NCBI GenBank assembly: GCA_027533455.1
Contig: JAPZUC010000002.1
Location: forward strand, 496,001-560,000
Length of the DNA: 64,000 bases
Source: Porphyrobacter sp.
Lineage (GTDB): Bacteria > Pseudomonadota > Alphaproteobacteria > Sphingomonadales > Sphingomonadaceae
Reading direction: 5' to 3'
The notes under the pieces: generated by a model
Database searches by the model: none
The model's input: the letters and a program-made list of their open reading frames with translations, nothing else
Told to the model about the DNA's origin: nothing
In this document: one piece after another, positions 34,912-45,813 of the stretch
Layout: each line of letters starts with the position of its first letter
Position numbering within the stretch: the first letter of the stretch is position 1
Program-made: the position numbers and the translations under genes

Positions 34912-35972
34912 CCGCCTTCTTCCAATCCCTCGGCTTCAGCTACGAATGGGCCTGGACCATCGCGACCTTCGCGGGGATCCTGATCATCTCGCTGCTTGTC
35001 ATGTTCTCCGTGGCGATGGTCATCTACGTCGACCGCAAGGTGCTGGGCGCGATCATGATGCGGCGGGGGCCGAACGTGGTAGGTCCGTTCGGTCTGCTGC
35101 AGAGCTTCGCGGATGGCCTCAAGGTCTTCCTGCAAGAGACGATCATCCCGAGCGCCGCGAACAAGGGCATCTTCCTGATTGCGCCGATCATCACCTTCAC
35201 GGTCGCGCTCGCGGCCTGGGCGGTGATTCCGTTCGATGAAGGCGTGCTTGTTTCGGACATCAATGTCGGCCTGCTCTACATCCTCGCGATCTCCTCGATG
35301 GGGGTTTACGGCGTGGTGATGAGCGGGTGGGCGTCGAACTCCAAATACCCGTTCTTCTCGGCGATGCGCGCCTCTGCGCAGATGATCTCCTATGAGGTCT
35401 CGATAGGCTTCGTGCTGGTCTGTGTGGTGCTGTTCGCGGGCACGTTTAACCTCTCGGGCATCGTCGGCGCGCAGAAGGGCTTCGGGCTCGGGCTGATCAA
35501 CGCGTATGTGGTGCACCCGCTGCTCTTCCCGATGTGGGTGGTGTTCTTCATCTCCTCGCTGGCCGAAACCGCGCGCGCGCCGTTTGACCTTACCGAGGCG
35601 GAGAGCGAGCTCGTCGCGGGCTACCAGACCGAATATTCCTCGATGAGCTTCGCGCTGTTCTGGCTCGGCGAATATGCCAACATCTTGTTGATGTGCTCGC
35701 TCAACACGCTGCTGTTCTGGGGCGGGTGGCTGCCGCCGCTCGACATTCCGGTGCTGTACATGGTGCCGGGGATTATCTGGTTCCTGCTGAAGACCTTCAT
35801 GTTCTTCCTGATGTTCAGCTGGATCTGGGCGACCGTGCCGCGTTACCGCTACGACCAGCTGATGCGCCTCGGGTGGAAGGTATTTCTGCCGATGAGCCTG
35901 TTCTTTGTCGCCGCTACGAGCAGCTGGCTGATGGCCACTGGAGCCTTCGGCGACCAGTTCGCGATCTTTTGA
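34908..35972 (+). CDS. nuoH: NADH-quinone oxidoreductase subunit H
   Basis: A 354-residue, eight-helix membrane subunit at the junction of the arms, forming the quinone entry channel. [20 protein letters not shown] near residue 40 and [19 protein letters not shown] (the acidic E-channel loop) are the family signatures. The C-terminus has [19 protein letters not shown]. The ATG overlaps the nuoG stop. Confidence 0.97.
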   Translation: MTAFFQSLGFSYEWAWTIATFAGILIISLLVMFSVAMVIYVDRKVLGAIMMRRGPNVVGPFGLLQSFADGLKVFLQETIIPSAANKGIFLIAPIITFTVALAAWAVIPFDEGVLVSDINVGLLYILAISSMGVYGVVMSGWASNSKYPFFSAMRASAQMISYEVSIGFVLVCVVLFAGTFNLSGIVGAQKGFGLGLINAYVVHPLLFPMWVVFFISSLAETARAPFDLTEAESELVAGYQTEYSSMSFALFWLGEYANILLMCSLNTLLFWGGWLPPLDIPVLYMVPGIIWFLLKTFMFFLMFSWIWATVPRYRYDQLMRLGWKVFLPMSLFFVAATSSWLMATGAFGDQFAIF

Positions 35973-35980
35973 GGGCTTCA

Positions 35981-36469
35981 ATGACCACCGTCTCCCACCT
36001 CATCAAGAGCTTCACCCTCTGGGAATTCCTCAAGGCGCACGCCTTGACGCTGAAGTATTTCTTCAAGCCCAAGGTGACGATCAACTACCCCTTCGAGAAG
36101 GCCCCGCTCTCGCCCCGCTTCCGCGGTGAGCATGCGCTGCGGCGCTATCCCAACGGCGAGGAGCGCTGCATCGCGTGCAAGCTGTGCGAGGCCGTGTGCC
36201 CCGCGCAGGCGATCACCATCGAGAGCGAACCGCGCGAGGACGGCAGTCGCCGCACCACCCGCTACGATATTGACATGACCAAGTGCATCTTCTGCGGCTT
36301 CTGTCAGGAAGCCTGTCCGGTCGATGCGGTCGTCGAAGGGCCGAATTTCGAATATTCGACCGAAACCCGCGAGGAGCTCTTGTACGACAAGACCAAGCTG
36401 CTTGCGAATGGTGACAAATGGGAACGGGCCATCGCGGCCAATCTTGAAGCCGACGCACCCTACCGCTAG
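35981..36469 (+). CDS. nuoI: NADH-quinone oxidoreductase subunit I
   Basis: A 162-residue TYKY-type subunit holding clusters N6a and N6b in [17 protein letters not shown] and [17 protein letters not shown]. The N-terminal amphipathic helices ([19 protein letters not shown]) attach it to the membrane. The start [10 protein letters not shown] is 8 bases after nuoH. It is followed by the largest gap in the nuo operon (141 bases). Confidence 0.97.
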   Translation: MTTVSHLIKSFTLWEFLKAHALTLKYFFKPKVTINYPFEKAPLSPRFRGEHALRRYPNGEERCIACKLCEAVCPAQAITIESEPREDGSRRTTRYDIDMTKCIFCGFCQEACPVDAVVEGPNFEYSTETREELLYDKTKLLANGDKWERAIAANLEADAPYR

Positions 36470-36610
36470 GGCGCGCGGCGACAAGGGATACGGGGTCAAT
36501 TGAATTCTTGGTTGCGGCGCTCTGCCGTGGCCAATCTTGGACTAAGGGATCAAATGCCGCTTTCTGGGCTTCGGCGTGTCGCCGAGGTTACGGATCGGCG
36601 GAGACACATC
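36470..36610 (+). other. 141-base gap between nuoI and nuoJ
   Basis: This gap is unusual in an operon otherwise joined by overlaps or spacers under 20 bases. It contains a 6-bp stem TCGGCG-TGT-CGCCGA (36571-36585) and an AT-rich TTGAATTCTTGG element near 36499, which could be an internal promoter or mRNA-processing site. The frame of nuoJ is open back to 36500 but without family support. No gene assigned. Confidence 0.45.
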
Positions 36611-37234
36611 ATGATACAGGCCATCGCCTTCTATTTCTTCGCGACGATTGTCGTCGCCAGCGCCGTGATGGTCGTCATGGCGCGAAACCCCGTGCACTCA
36701 GTGCTGTGGCTGATCCTTGCGTTCTTCAACGCGGCCGGCCTGATGGTGTTGCTGGGCGCGGAGTTCATCGCGATGCTGCTGGTGATCGTCTATGTCGGCG
36801 CGGTCGCGGTGCTGTTCCTGTTTGTCGTCATGATGCTCGACATCGATTTTGCCGAGATGCGCGCAGGCTTCAGCCGCAACGCCCCGCTGGGGCTGCTGAT
36901 TGCGGCTGTGCTGCTGGCCGAGCTGCTGCTGGCGGTGGGGGCATACAACGCGGGCGGGCTGAGCCTTGGCAAGGCGGCGGGTGACGCGGTGCAGGCGGCT
37001 GACACCTCCAATATCGAGGCGCTCGGCGCGCTGCTCTATGGCCGCTACATCGTACTGTTCGAGATCGCCGGGATCATCCTGCTGGTCGCTATGATCGGCG
37101 CGATCGTGCTGACCTTCCAGCCGCCCAAGGCTGGCGCCCGCGCGCGGCAGGATGTCGGCAAGCAGATCCGCCGCCGTCCGGAAGATGCAACCGTCATGAA
37201 GAACCCGGAAGTCGGGCAGGGGATTGAGCTGTGA
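36611..37234 (+). CDS. nuoJ: NADH-quinone oxidoreductase subunit J
   Basis: A 207-residue membrane subunit (ND6-like) with five helices. [20 protein letters not shown] starts TM1, and [20 protein letters not shown] is the conserved helix with the pi-bulge involved in coupling. The C-terminal 35 residues are basic and soluble. The start at 36611 matches the family N-terminus. The stop overlaps the GTG of nuoK. Confidence 0.95.
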   Translation: MIQAIAFYFFATIVVASAVMVVMARNPVHSVLWLILAFFNAAGLMVLLGAEFIAMLLVIVYVGAVAVLFLFVVMMLDIDFAEMRAGFSRNAPLGLLIAAVLLAELLLAVGAYNAGGLSLGKAAGDAVQAADTSNIEALGALLYGRYIVLFEIAGIILLVAMIGAIVLTFQPPKAGARARQDVGKQIRRRPEDATVMKNPEVGQGIEL

Positions 37235-37536
37235 TCGGGATCGAACATTACCTCACCGTTGGCGCGATCCTGTTCGTGCTCGGCGTGCTGGGGATTTTCC
37301 TCAACCGCAAGAACGTGATCGTCATCCTGATGGCGGTCGAGCTGATCCTGCTCGCGGTGAATCTCAATCTCGTCGCCTTCAGCGCGTTTCTCAACGACCT
37401 CACCGGTCAGGTCTTCGCGATGCTGGTGCTCACCGTGGCAGCTGCCGAGGCTGCCATTGGCCTTGCGATCCTGGTGATCTACTTCCGCACCCGCGGCTCG
37501 ATCGCGGTTGACGATATCAACCGGATGAAGGGGTAA
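37231..37536 (+). CDS. nuoK: NADH-quinone oxidoreductase subunit K
   Basis: A 101-residue, three-helix ND4L-like subunit. [20 protein letters not shown] then [20 protein letters not shown] carries the conserved Glu in TM2, and [16 protein letters not shown] the one in TM3, both needed for proton movement. The GTG start overlaps nuoJ. Confidence 0.96.
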   Translation: MIGIEHYLTVGAILFVLGVLGIFLNRKNVIVILMAVELILLAVNLNLVAFSAFLNDLTGQVFAMLVLTVAAAEAAIGLAILVIYFRTRGSIAVDDINRMKG

Positions 37537-37542
37537 GCCTCG

Positions 37543-39558
37543 ATGCATCCGATCCTCATTATCGTCTTTGCGCCGCTGGTGGCTGCTCTGATCGCAGGTC
37601 TGGGCAACCGCTTCATCGGCAATGTCGCCGCCAAGAGCGTGACCACTGTCGGACTATTCATTGCTGCGGGCCTCAGCTGGCCGATCTTCCTCGGCTTCCT
37701 TGGCGGAACCGAGACGGCGCAGGTCATGCCGGTGCTCAAGTGGGTCCAGAGCGGCACGCTGACCTTCGACTGGGCGCTGCGGGTCGACACCATGACCGCT
37801 ATCATGCTGGTCGTGATCAACTCCGTGTCCGCGCTCGTCCACCTCTATTCCTGGGGCTACATGGACGAAGACCCGGATCAGCCGCGCTTCTTCGCCTACC
37901 TCTCACTGTTCACCTTCGCGATGCTGATGCTGGTGACGGCTGACAACCTCGTCCAGATGTTCTTCGGATGGGAAGGGGTGGGCCTCGCGTCCTACCTGCT
38001 GATCGGGTTCTGGTTCAAGAAGCCCAGCGCAGGTGCGGCAGCGATCAAGGCTTTCGTGGTCAACCGCGTCGGCGATCTCGGCTTTATGCTCGGCATCTTC
38101 GGCACCTATCTGGTGTTCCAGACGACCTCGATCCCGGCGATTCTCGAAGCCGCGCCTTCGATGAGCGGCGCGACGATTACCTTCGTTGGCATGCGCCTCT
38201 ACACGATGGATATCCTGTGCATCCTCCTGTTCATCGGGGCGATGGGCAAGAGCGCGCAGCTGGGCCTGCACACATGGCTGCCGGACGCGATGGAAGGGCC
38301 GACGCCGGTCTCCGCTCTGATCCACGCAGCCACCATGGTGACCGCAGGCGTGTTCATGGTGTGCCGCCTCTCGCCGATGTTCGAGACCGCGCCGACCGCG
38401 CTGACAATCGTCACGATCGTGGGCGCTTCGACTTGTTTCTTCGCGGCGACAATCGGTACGACGCAGTGGGACATCAAGCGGGTGATCGCCTATTCGACCT
38501 GCTCGCAGCTCGGCTACATGTTCTTCGCTGCGGGCGTCGGCGCTTACGGTGCGGCGATGTTCCACCTGTTCACCCACGCTTTCTTCAAGGCGCTGCTGTT
38601 CCTCGGTGCGGGCTCGGTTATCCACGCAATGCACCACGAGCAGGACATGCGTTATTACGGCGGCCTGCGTAAGCACATTCCGCTTACCTTCTGGGCGATG
38701 ATGGCGGGCACACTCGCGATTACCGGGGTCGGCATCCTCGGGGTGTTCGGCTTTGCCGGTTTCTACTCCAAGGACGCGATCCTCGAAGCCGCCTTCGCAC
38801 GGCACAACGGGGCAGGGCAGTTCGCCTTCTGGGCGGGAGCCATCGCGGCGCTGCTGACCAGCTTCTACTCGTGGCGCCTGATGTTCCTGACCTTCTGGGG
38901 CAAGCCCCGCTGGGAGCAATCGGAGCATATCCAGCACGCCGTTCACGACGATCACGGGCATGGTCATGATGACCACCATCACACCCACGCTTCGGGAGAT
39001 GGCACGGCGGGCTATCGCCCGCATGAAAGCCCGCTTTCGATGCTCCTGCCGCTCGGCATCCTCAGCGTCGGCGCAGTAATGGCGGGCTTTGTGTTCCACA
39101 CCCAGTTCATCGACGGCGTGGCGTTCTGGAACGGCTCGATCTTCTACAACGAAGGCCTGATCCACGCGATACACGGCGTGCCGCTGTGGGTGAAGCTGAC
39201 CGCCACCGCCGTGATGCTGGTCGGGTTTGCTGGCGCTTATCTCGCCTACATCGCCAAGCCCGATATTCCGACGAAGTTCGTCAGCACCTTCTCGGCCTTG
39301 CACAACTTCGTCTACCGCAAGTGGTACTTCGACGAGCTCTATGACGCGATCTTCGTGAAACCCGCCTTTGTACTGGGCCGCGCCTTCTGGAAGCTCGGCG
39401 ATATCGGCACCATCGACCGCTTCGGCCCCAACGGCATCGCCTGGATGGTCGAACGGTCCTCGGTCGCGGCCAAGTCGATCCAGTCGGGCTACGTCTACAC
39501 CTACGCGTTGATCATGCTGCTCGGGCTGGTCGCCGCTGTCACCTTTGTTCTGCTTTAG
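37543..39558 (+). CDS. nuoL: NADH-quinone oxidoreductase subunit L
   Basis: A 671-residue antiporter-like proton-pumping subunit (ND5) with a long lateral helix. [39 protein letters not shown] and [20 protein letters not shown] are the key transmembrane segments with Lys/His/Glu pumping residues. A His/Asp-rich loop (about 38936-39004, including [15 protein letters not shown]) interrupts the C-terminal half. It starts 6 bases after nuoK. Confidence 0.96.
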   Translation: MHPILIIVFAPLVAALIAGLGNRFIGNVAAKSVTTVGLFIAAGLSWPIFLGFLGGTETAQVMPVLKWVQSGTLTFDWALRVDTMTAIMLVVINSVSALVHLYSWGYMDEDPDQPRFFAYLSLFTFAMLMLVTADNLVQMFFGWEGVGLASYLLIGFWFKKPSAGAAAIKAFVVNRVGDLGFMLGIFGTYLVFQTTSIPAILEAAPSMSGATITFVGMRLYTMDILCILLFIGAMGKSAQLGLHTWLPDAMEGPTPVSALIHAATMVTAGVFMVCRLSPMFETAPTALTIVTIVGASTCFFAATIGTTQWDIKRVIAYSTCSQLGYMFFAAGVGAYGAAMFHLFTHAFFKALLFLGAGSVIHAMHHEQDMRYYGGLRKHIPLTFWAMMAGTLAITGVGILGVFGFAGFYSKDAILEAAFARHNGAGQFAFWAGAIAALLTSFYSWRLMFLTFWGKPRWEQSEHIQHAVHDDHGHGHDDHHHTHASGDGTAGYRPHESPLSMLLPLGILSVGAVMAGFVFHTQFIDGVAFWNGSIFYNEGLIHAIHGVPLWVKLTATAVMLVGFAGAYLAYIAKPDIPTKFVSTFSALHNFVYRKWYFDELYDAIFVKPAFVLGRAFWKLGDIGTIDRFGPNGIAWMVERSSVAAKSIQSGYVYTYALIMLLGLVAAVTFVLL

Positions 39559-39572
39559 GAGCGCGCTTCGTA

Positions 39573-41138
39573 ATGGAAGGCCTTCCCATCCTGTCGCTGA
39601 TGATGCTCGTGCCGCTGGCCGGCGCGGCGGCGTGCCTGTTTTCGGGCGCCAACGCCGCGCGTTGGATCGCGCTCGGAGCGACACTCGTCACCTTCGTGCT
39701 CGGCGTGATCCTGTGGTCCAATTACCAGATCGGCGGGCCGCAATGGCAGTTCACCGAGCGCGCTGAGCTGTTCGCTGGCTTCAGCTATGCGCTGGGGATC
39801 GACGGGATTGCGCTGATGCTGATCATGCTCAGCGTCTTCCTGATGCCGGTCTGCATCCTTGCCAGCTGGGATTCGGTCACCAAGCGCGTCGGCGAATACA
39901 TGGCGGCCTTCCTGTTCATGGAGGTGCTGATGATCGGCACCTTCGCCGCGCAGGACCTGTTCCTGTTCTACGTCTTCTTCGAGGCAGGCTTGATCCCGAT
40001 GTATCTGATCATCGGCGTGTGGGGCGGGGACAACCGCATTTATGCGAGCTACAAGTTCTTCCTCTACACGCTGTTCGGATCGGTGCTGATGCTGATCGCG
40101 ATGTTCTGGATGGTGGCCCAGGCGGGCACATCCGACATCCCGACGCTGATGGAATATGGCTTCCCGGCCAGTGCGCAGACTTGGCTGTGGCTCGCCTTCT
40201 TTGCGAGCTTTGCGGTCAAGGTGCCGATGTGGCCGCTCCACACCTGGCTGCCAGATGCGCACGTGCAGGCACCGACCGCCGGTTCGGTTATTCTGGCGGG
40301 CGTGCTGCTGAAGCTCGGCGGATACGGCTTCATCCGCTTCAGCCTGCCGATGTTTCCAGAGGCGAGCGCGCAGTTCGCATGGCTGGTCTTCGCGCTGTCG
40401 ATGATCGCGGTGGTCTACACCTCGCTGGTGGCGTTGGTGCAGTCCGACATGAAGAAGCTGATCGCCTATTCGTCCGTCGCGCACATGGCGATTGTGACCG
40501 TCGGCCTGTTCGCCTTCAACGTGCAGGGGCTGGAAGGTGCGATGATCGTCATGCTCAGCCACGGCCTCGTGTCGGGCGCGCTGTTCCTCTGCGTCGGCGT
40601 CATCTACGACCGCCTGCATACGCGCGAGATCACGCGCTACGGCGGGCTTGCGATCAACATGCCCTATTACGCGCTGTTCTTCCTGCTCTTCACGATGGCG
40701 AGCATCGGCCTGCCGGGCACCAGCGGCTTCGTCGGCGAGTTCCTGTCGCTGGCGGGCATCTACCAGACATCGAGCACCGTCGCGCTGATCTGCACCACCG
40801 GCATCATCCTCGGTGCGGCCTACATGCTCTACCTCTACCGACGCGTCGCATTCGGCGGACAGACCAACGAGGACGCCGCCGCGATGCCCGACATTTCGGC
40901 GCGCGAATGGATCATGATGGCCCCCATCGCCGCTGCCGTGCTGTGGATGGGTGTCTACCCCGAAAGCTTCCTCGCCCCGATGCGCAAGGATATCGCCGTG
41001 CTTGACGCGCGGCTTGCCGCTGCTGCGCCTGCCGGTGACGCGCGCCTCGCGCCGGGCACCCCGCGTGCCCAGGCCGCCAATGCGCTCGGGCATCATGAAG
41101 GCATGGAACACGAGAGCGCCAAGGAGGGCGCGCACTGA
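39573..41138 (+). CDS. nuoM: NADH-quinone oxidoreductase subunit M
   Basis: A 521-residue antiporter-like subunit (ND4). The conserved Glu is in MEVLMIGTFAAQDLFLFYVF, the Lys in [19 protein letters not shown], and the AYSSVAHM stretch is typical. The C-terminus carries an Ala-rich cytoplasmic tail ending NALGHHEGMEHES. AGGAG precedes the ATG. The stop overlaps the nuoN ATG (TGATG). Confidence 0.96.
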   Translation: MEGLPILSLMMLVPLAGAAACLFSGANAARWIALGATLVTFVLGVILWSNYQIGGPQWQFTERAELFAGFSYALGIDGIALMLIMLSVFLMPVCILASWDSVTKRVGEYMAAFLFMEVLMIGTFAAQDLFLFYVFFEAGLIPMYLIIGVWGGDNRIYASYKFFLYTLFGSVLMLIAMFWMVAQAGTSDIPTLMEYGFPASAQTWLWLAFFASFAVKVPMWPLHTWLPDAHVQAPTAGSVILAGVLLKLGGYGFIRFSLPMFPEASAQFAWLVFALSMIAVVYTSLVALVQSDMKKLIAYSSVAHMAIVTVGLFAFNVQGLEGAMIVMLSHGLVSGALFLCVGVIYDRLHTREITRYGGLAINMPYYALFFLLFTMASIGLPGTSGFVGEFLSLAGIYQTSSTVALICTTGIILGAAYMLYLYRRVAFGGQTNEDAAAMPDISAREWIMMAPIAAAVLWMGVYPESFLAPMRKDIAVLDARLAAAAPAGDARLAPGTPRAQAANALGHHEGMEHESAKEGAH

Positions 41139-42616
41139 TGGATTTCGCCGCTTCCTTCGCGCTCGTCCTGCCCGAGCTGGTTCTGACGGCCACGGGCCTC
41201 GTGCTGCTGCTGGTTGCCGCATGGGGCGGGGACAAGACCGCGCGTCCGATCGCCATCCTCGCCGCGTCTGCGCTGTTCGCGTCGGGCCTCCTGCTGGTGC
41301 CGGGGCTGCACAACGGGACTGACGGCCCCGCGACGCTCGCATTTGGCGGACTGCTGAAGATCGACAGCTTTGCGCTGTTCGCCAAGGCGCTGATCTACCT
41401 TTCCGCGATTGGCGCGCTGATGATCGCGCCTGCATTCTTCGCCAGTCCTTCCGCTGGCACCGAGCGCGGGATGCGCGCTGAATACCCGGTGTTGGTGCTG
41501 TTCGCGTGTCTCGGCATGAGTATCATGGTCTCGGCCAATGACTTCATGAGCCTTTATCTCGGGCTCGAATTGAACAGCCTCTCGGCCTACGTCCTTGCGG
41601 CGATCCTGCGACGCGATACGCGCTCGGGCGAGGCTGGCCTTAAGTACTTCGTGCTCGGCGCGCTCGCGTCGGGGATCCTGCTCTACGGCATCAGCCTGCT
41701 CTACGGCTTCACCGGCGGCACCAGCTTTGCTGCGGTTCGCGCTGGCCTGACCGGCGAGATGGGCACTGGCGCGCTGTTTGGTGTGATCTTCGTGCTCTCG
41801 GGCCTTGCCTTCAAGATCAGCGCGGTGCCGTTCCACATGTGGACTCCCGACGTCTATGAAGGCGCGCCGACGCCCGTCACCGCCTTCTTCGCCACAGCGC
41901 CAAAGGTTGCCGCCGTGGCCCTTACCGCCCGCGTGGTGTTCGAGGTGTTTGGCGGTCAGGTTGCCGCGTGGCAGCAGATCGTGATGTTCATGGCGCTGGC
42001 CTCGATCGTCTTCGGTGCGCTGGGGGCGATCGGGCAGGAGAACCTGAAGCGCCTTCTGGCGTTTTCCTCGATCAACAATGTCGGCTTTATCCTGCTGGGC
42101 CTTGCCGTGGCGAACGCCGACGGGGCGAGCGCGATGCTGGTCTACCTGTTCATTTACGTCGCGATGAGCCTAGGGTGCTTTGTCGCTCTGCTAATGCTGC
42201 GCGATGAAGAGGGCGCATTGTTCGAGACCTTTGCCGATATCCGCGGCCTTTCCGTGACCCGTCCCGCGATCGCCTGGGCGCTGCTGTTGTTCATGTTCAG
42301 CTTGGCGGGCATCCCACCGTTGCTCGGCTTCTACGCCAAGTTCGTGATCTTCCAGGCCACAATCGAGGCCAACCTCGTAGTGTTTGGCGCTATCGCCATC
42401 GCGGCGAGCGTGATCGGGGCGTTCTACTACATCAAGTTCGTCAAGGTGATGTTCTTTGACGAGCCGGCCGGCGTCGTTACCGGCAAGAGCGAGACGGGTC
42501 ACTGGGTGCTGCTTGCGCTGACCGCGCTGATCATTTCGCCGCTGGGTTACCTTCTCACACCTTCGCTGACCGATCTGGCAGGCAAGGCTGCCGCCTCGCT
42601 GTTCCTCGCGGTTTGA
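41138..42616 (+). CDS. nuoN: NADH-quinone oxidoreductase subunit N
   Basis: A 492-residue antiporter-like subunit (ND2). SLYLGLELNSLSAYVLAAIL contains the conserved Glu, FKISAVPFHMWTPDVYEGAP the broken helix, and LAFSSINNVGFILLGLA follows. It is the last complex I gene; its stop overlaps the TTG of birA, so birA-coaX-RNase J are read from the same message. Confidence 0.96.
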   Translation: MDFAASFALVLPELVLTATGLVLLLVAAWGGDKTARPIAILAASALFASGLLLVPGLHNGTDGPATLAFGGLLKIDSFALFAKALIYLSAIGALMIAPAFFASPSAGTERGMRAEYPVLVLFACLGMSIMVSANDFMSLYLGLELNSLSAYVLAAILRRDTRSGEAGLKYFVLGALASGILLYGISLLYGFTGGTSFAAVRAGLTGEMGTGALFGVIFVLSGLAFKISAVPFHMWTPDVYEGAPTPVTAFFATAPKVAAVALTARVVFEVFGGQVAAWQQIVMFMALASIVFGALGAIGQENLKRLLAFSSINNVGFILLGLAVANADGASAMLVYLFIYVAMSLGCFVALLMLRDEEGALFETFADIRGLSVTRPAIAWALLLFMFSLAGIPPLLGFYAKFVIFQATIEANLVVFGAIAIAASVIGAFYYIKFVKVMFFDEPAGVVTGKSETGHWVLLALTALIISPLGYLLTPSLTDLAGKAAASLFLAV

Positions 42617-43326
42617 TCGAATTCGCCGAACAGACCGGCTCGACCAACGCCGACCTCGCCGCTGCGATCCGCAGGGGGGCAGGGTGGCCGGAGGGCAGCT
42701 GGCTGGTTGCCCGCCGCCAGACCGCCGGGCGCGGTCGGCAGGGGCGTGAGTGGTTTGACGGCGCGGGCAACTTCATGGGCTCGACCGCGGTAATACTGGG
42801 CGAGGGAAACCCGCCGCCTGCTTCATTGAGCTTCGTCGCGGCGCTCGCGGTGCGTGACGCCGCTGGCGGTGTGCTGGGTGATGACGCAGCGCTCGGCCTC
42901 AAATGGCCCAATGACGTTCTTCTGGATGGCGGCAAGCTCTCGGGCATTCTGCTTGAGATGGTGCGCGGGCAGATTGTTGTCGGCATCGGCGTGAACTTGG
43001 TGCGTGCACCGCGTATTGAAGGGCGCAAGACTGCCGCGCTTGCCGATGCCACCGGCGTGCCTCCTGTGCTTGAAGAATTCGCTGCTTCGCTGGCAGCCGC
43101 CTTCGAACAAAGGCTGGCAGCGTGGCGAACCTATGGCCTTGGCGCCACGCTTCAGGCGTTCCTCGCGCTTTCGGTTCATTCGCAGGGCTCGCCGCTCACA
43201 GTCCATGATATCGACGGTTCCGTCGTCTCGGGCACCTTCGCAGGGCTTGAGGAATCCGACGGAGGCTTGCGGCTGCGCTTGGCGGATGGCCGTGAACGTG
43301 TCATTCGCGCTGGCGATATTTCCTAA
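42613..43326 (+). CDS. birA: Biotin-[acetyl-CoA-carboxylase] ligase
   Basis: A 237-residue biotin protein ligase without the DNA-binding domain, attaching biotin to carboxylase carrier proteins. It begins at a TTG overlapping the nuoN stop: [20 protein letters not shown]. The biotinyl-AMP loop is [14 protein letters not shown] near residue 38, and [18 protein letters not shown] is the conserved core. It has the C-terminal SH3-like cap ([17 protein letters not shown]). This place after nuoN is standard in alphaproteobacteria. Confidence 0.93.
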   Translation: MIEFAEQTGSTNADLAAAIRRGAGWPEGSWLVARRQTAGRGRQGREWFDGAGNFMGSTAVILGEGNPPPASLSFVAALAVRDAAGGVLGDDAALGLKWPNDVLLDGGKLSGILLEMVRGQIVVGIGVNLVRAPRIEGRKTAALADATGVPPVLEEFAASLAAAFEQRLAAWRTYGLGATLQAFLALSVHSQGSPLTVHDIDGSVVSGTFAGLEESDGGLRLRLADGRERVIRAGDIS

Positions 43327-43339
43327 GAAGGATCCACCC

Positions 43340-44134
43340 ATGCTGCTCGCCGCCGATGTCGGTAACACCAATGTCGTCTTCGCGCTTTTCAACTACGAGC
43401 CTGACGGCACGCACACCATCCGTGCGCGCTGGCGCATCGCCACCGATCCGCGCCGGACGGGTGACGAATATGCCGTGTGGTTGCTCCAGCTGCTGAAGAT
43501 CGAAGGGGTCGAACGCGATCAGATCACCCAAATCATCGTCGCCTCTGTGGTGCCGCGCGCTGACCACAACCTCACCGTATTGTGCGAGAAGTACTTCGGT
43601 ATCACCCCGCTGTTCGCCGGGCAGGGGACGGCGCGTTGGCGCTTCGAGATCGATGTCGATCAGCCGTCCTCGCTAGGGGCTGATCGTGCGCTCAACATCC
43701 TTGCGGCCCACCACAAGTATGGCGGTGACCTGATCATCGTCGATTTCGGCACGGCGACCAAGTTCGAGGCAGTGGACTTCACCGGTGCATACAAGGGCGG
43801 GTCGATCGCGCCGGGGATCAATCTGTCGCTTGATGCGCTTGTCGGCAAGACCGCTAAGCTGCCGCGCATTGCCATCAAGGCCCCAGCCAGCCGCAGCGTC
43901 ATCGGCAGGAACACCGAAGATCAGATGCTGATCGGTGTGTTCTGGGGCTATGTCGCGATGATGGAGGGCATGGTCGCCAAGATGAAATCCGAAATCGGCC
44001 GCCCCGCCAAGGTTGTCGCGACCGGCGGGCTCGCCATATTGTTCGATGACGCGACCGACATCTTCGACCACGTCGATGCCGACCTCACCCTTGATGGCCT
44101 CGCCATCCTCGCCCGCCAGGCTGAAACCGCCTGA
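43340..44134 (+). CDS. coaX: Type III pantothenate kinase
   Basis: A 264-residue ASKHA-fold kinase making 4'-phosphopantothenate, the first step to Co[17 protein letters not shown] is the phosphate-1 loop. [26 protein letters not shown] and [15 protein letters not shown] are the pantothenate and ATP sites. The start was taken at the canonical LLAADVGNT, with AAGGA about ten bases upstream. Confidence 0.95.
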   Translation: MLLAADVGNTNVVFALFNYEPDGTHTIRARWRIATDPRRTGDEYAVWLLQLLKIEGVERDQITQIIVASVVPRADHNLTVLCEKYFGITPLFAGQGTARWRFEIDVDQPSSLGADRALNILAAHHKYGGDLIIVDFGTATKFEAVDFTGAYKGGSIAPGINLSLDALVGKTAKLPRIAIKAPASRSVIGRNTEDQMLIGVFWGYVAMMEGMVAKMKSEIGRPAKVVATGGLAILFDDATDIFDHVDADLTLDGLAILARQAETA

Positions 44135-44157
44135 GTGCGCATAGCGTAAGAGACATT

Positions 44158-45813
44158 GTGAAAAAAGATTACACCCCCGAAGACGAATTGCTGTTTCTGG
44201 CCCTCGGCGGCTCCGGTGAGATTGGCATGAACGTCAATCTCTACGGCTGTCAGGGCAAGTGGATCATGGTCGATCTGGGGATGACCTTTTCGGGGAATGA
44301 ATACCCGGGCGTCGAACTGGTCTTTGCCGATCTCGACTTCATCGAGGAGCGTCGCAAGGACCTGATCGGCATCGTGCTGACCCACGCTCACGAGGATCAT
44401 ATCGGCGCGGTGCCCTATTTCGCAGGCGACCTCGGCGTGCCGCTGTACGCCACTCCTTTCACCGCCGATCTGGTGGTGAGGAAGCTGGAAGAGGCCGGGC
44501 TGCTCGGCAAGGTCGAGCTCAATATCATCGAGGAAGACCACGGCCAGATCGATCTGGGGCCGTTCTCGATAACCTACCTGCCGCTCGCCCACTCCATCGC
44601 CGAAGGCAACGCGCTGCTGATCGACACGCCGCACGGGCGCATCTTTCACACCGGCGACTGGAAGCTGGACGATGAACCGATCATCGGCGAGCCCACGACC
44701 GAAGAGGAACTGCGCGACATCGGGGATGAGGGCGTGCTGGCGCTGGTGTGCGATTCTACCAATGTCTTCAATCCCAACGCCTCGGGCAGCGAAGGCGCGG
44801 TGCACCGCGCGCTTATGGAGGAAGTGGCGGGCCACAAGGGCAAGCGCGTTGTCGTGACGACCTTTGCCAGCAATGTCGCCCGGCTCCAGACGCTGGGCGA
44901 AGTCGCACGCGAGACCGGGCGCCAGCTGTGCGTCGCGGGTCGTTCGCTCGACCGGATCATCGAAGTGGCGCAAGACAACGGCTATCTCGCCGATTTTCCC
45001 AAACCGGTCGATTTCGACACCGCAATGGGCTTGCCCCGCGGCGAGGTGCTGATCATCGCCACCGGCGGGCAGGGCGAACCGCGCGCAGCATTAGGACGCA
45101 TGGCCGACATGAACCACCCGATCGAGCTCGTGGCGGGCGATGTGGTGCTGTTCTCCTCTCGGCAAATTCCGGGCAACGAAATTGCGATCGGGAAAATCCA
45201 GAACCAGCTCGCCTCACGCGGGATCCAGATGGTGACCGACAGGCAGGCGCTGATCCACGTCTCGGGTCACCCGGGGCGACCTGAGCTGGAAGCGCTCTAC
45301 AGCTGGCTCAAGCCTGAAATCCTCGTCCCCGTCCACGGCGAAATACGCCACATGGCCGAACAGGCGCGTGTCGGCAAAGCTAGCGGCATCCCCGCTCAGG
45401 TGGTCCAGAAGAACGGCGATATCGTGCGCCTCGCGCCGGGTAAGCCGGGCAAGCTTGCCGAAGTGCGCGCGGGACGATTGGTGCTCGATGGCGACATCAT
45501 TGCGCCGGCCGATGGCGATGCGATCACTATGCGCCGCCGCATTGCCGGTGAGGGCGTGCTGGTGGTCGTGCTGGCTCGCGGCGCAAGGCCAGTGATTGAA
45601 GCGGTGGGCCTGCCGCTTGACGAGGATCTGCCGGAATTTCTCGATGAAGCCGCTGAGGATGTGCTCAAGGCAATTGGCCGGCTGAAGGGGCGTGACGCGA
45701 AAGACGAGACTGCGATCCGCGAGGCTGCCCGGCTTGCCGCACGTCGTGCCGCACAACGCTGGTCGGGCAAGAAGCCGCAGGTGCGGGTGGTGATGCCGGG
45801 ATCAGCAGCCTGA
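44158..45813 (+). CDS. rnj: Ribonuclease J
   Basis: A 551-residue beta-CASP metallo-beta-lactamase nuclease. The zinc motif is LTHAHEDHIGAVPYF near residues 76-84. GHIFHTGDWKLD-like and TNVFNPNASGSEG segments follow; the beta-CASP part has FASNVARLQTLGE, and HVSGHPGRPEL is the last zinc region. It has 5'-3' exo- and endonuclease activity on RNA and matures 16S/23S rRNA in alphaproteobacteria. The GTG start lies 23 bases after coaX. The genome thus has both RNase E and RNase J. Confidence 0.94.
   Translation: MKKDYTPEDELLFLALGGSGEIGMNVNLYGCQGKWIMVDLGMTFSGNEYPGVELVFADLDFIEERRKDLIGIVLTHAHEDHIGAVPYFAGDLGVPLYATPFTADLVVRKLEEAGLLGKVELNIIEEDHGQIDLGPFSITYLPLAHSIAEGNALLIDTPHGRIFHTGDWKLDDEPIIGEPTTEEELRDIGDEGVLALVCDSTNVFNPNASGSEGAVHRALMEEVAGHKGKRVVVTTFASNVARLQTLGEVARETGRQLCVAGRSLDRIIEVAQDNGYLADFPKPVDFDTAMGLPRGEVLIIATGGQGEPRAALGRMADMNHPIELVAGDVVLFSSRQIPGNEIAIGKIQNQLASRGIQMVTDRQALIHVSGHPGRPELEALYSWLKPEILVPVHGEIRHMAEQARVGKASGIPAQVVQKNGDIVRLAPGKPGKLAEVRAGRLVLDGDIIAPADGDAITMRRRIAGEGVLVVVLARGARPVIEAVGLPLDEDLPEFLDEAAEDVLKAIGRLKGRDAKDETAIREAARLAARRAAQRWSGKKPQVRVVMPGSAA

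Noticed and set aside
32626..41836. Very long minus-strand open frames (up to about 750 codons) opposite nuoG, nuoL, nuoM and nuoN
   Set aside because: Typical antisense shadows in high-GC DNA; His/Arg/Gln-rich composition and strict overlap with certain nuo genes.
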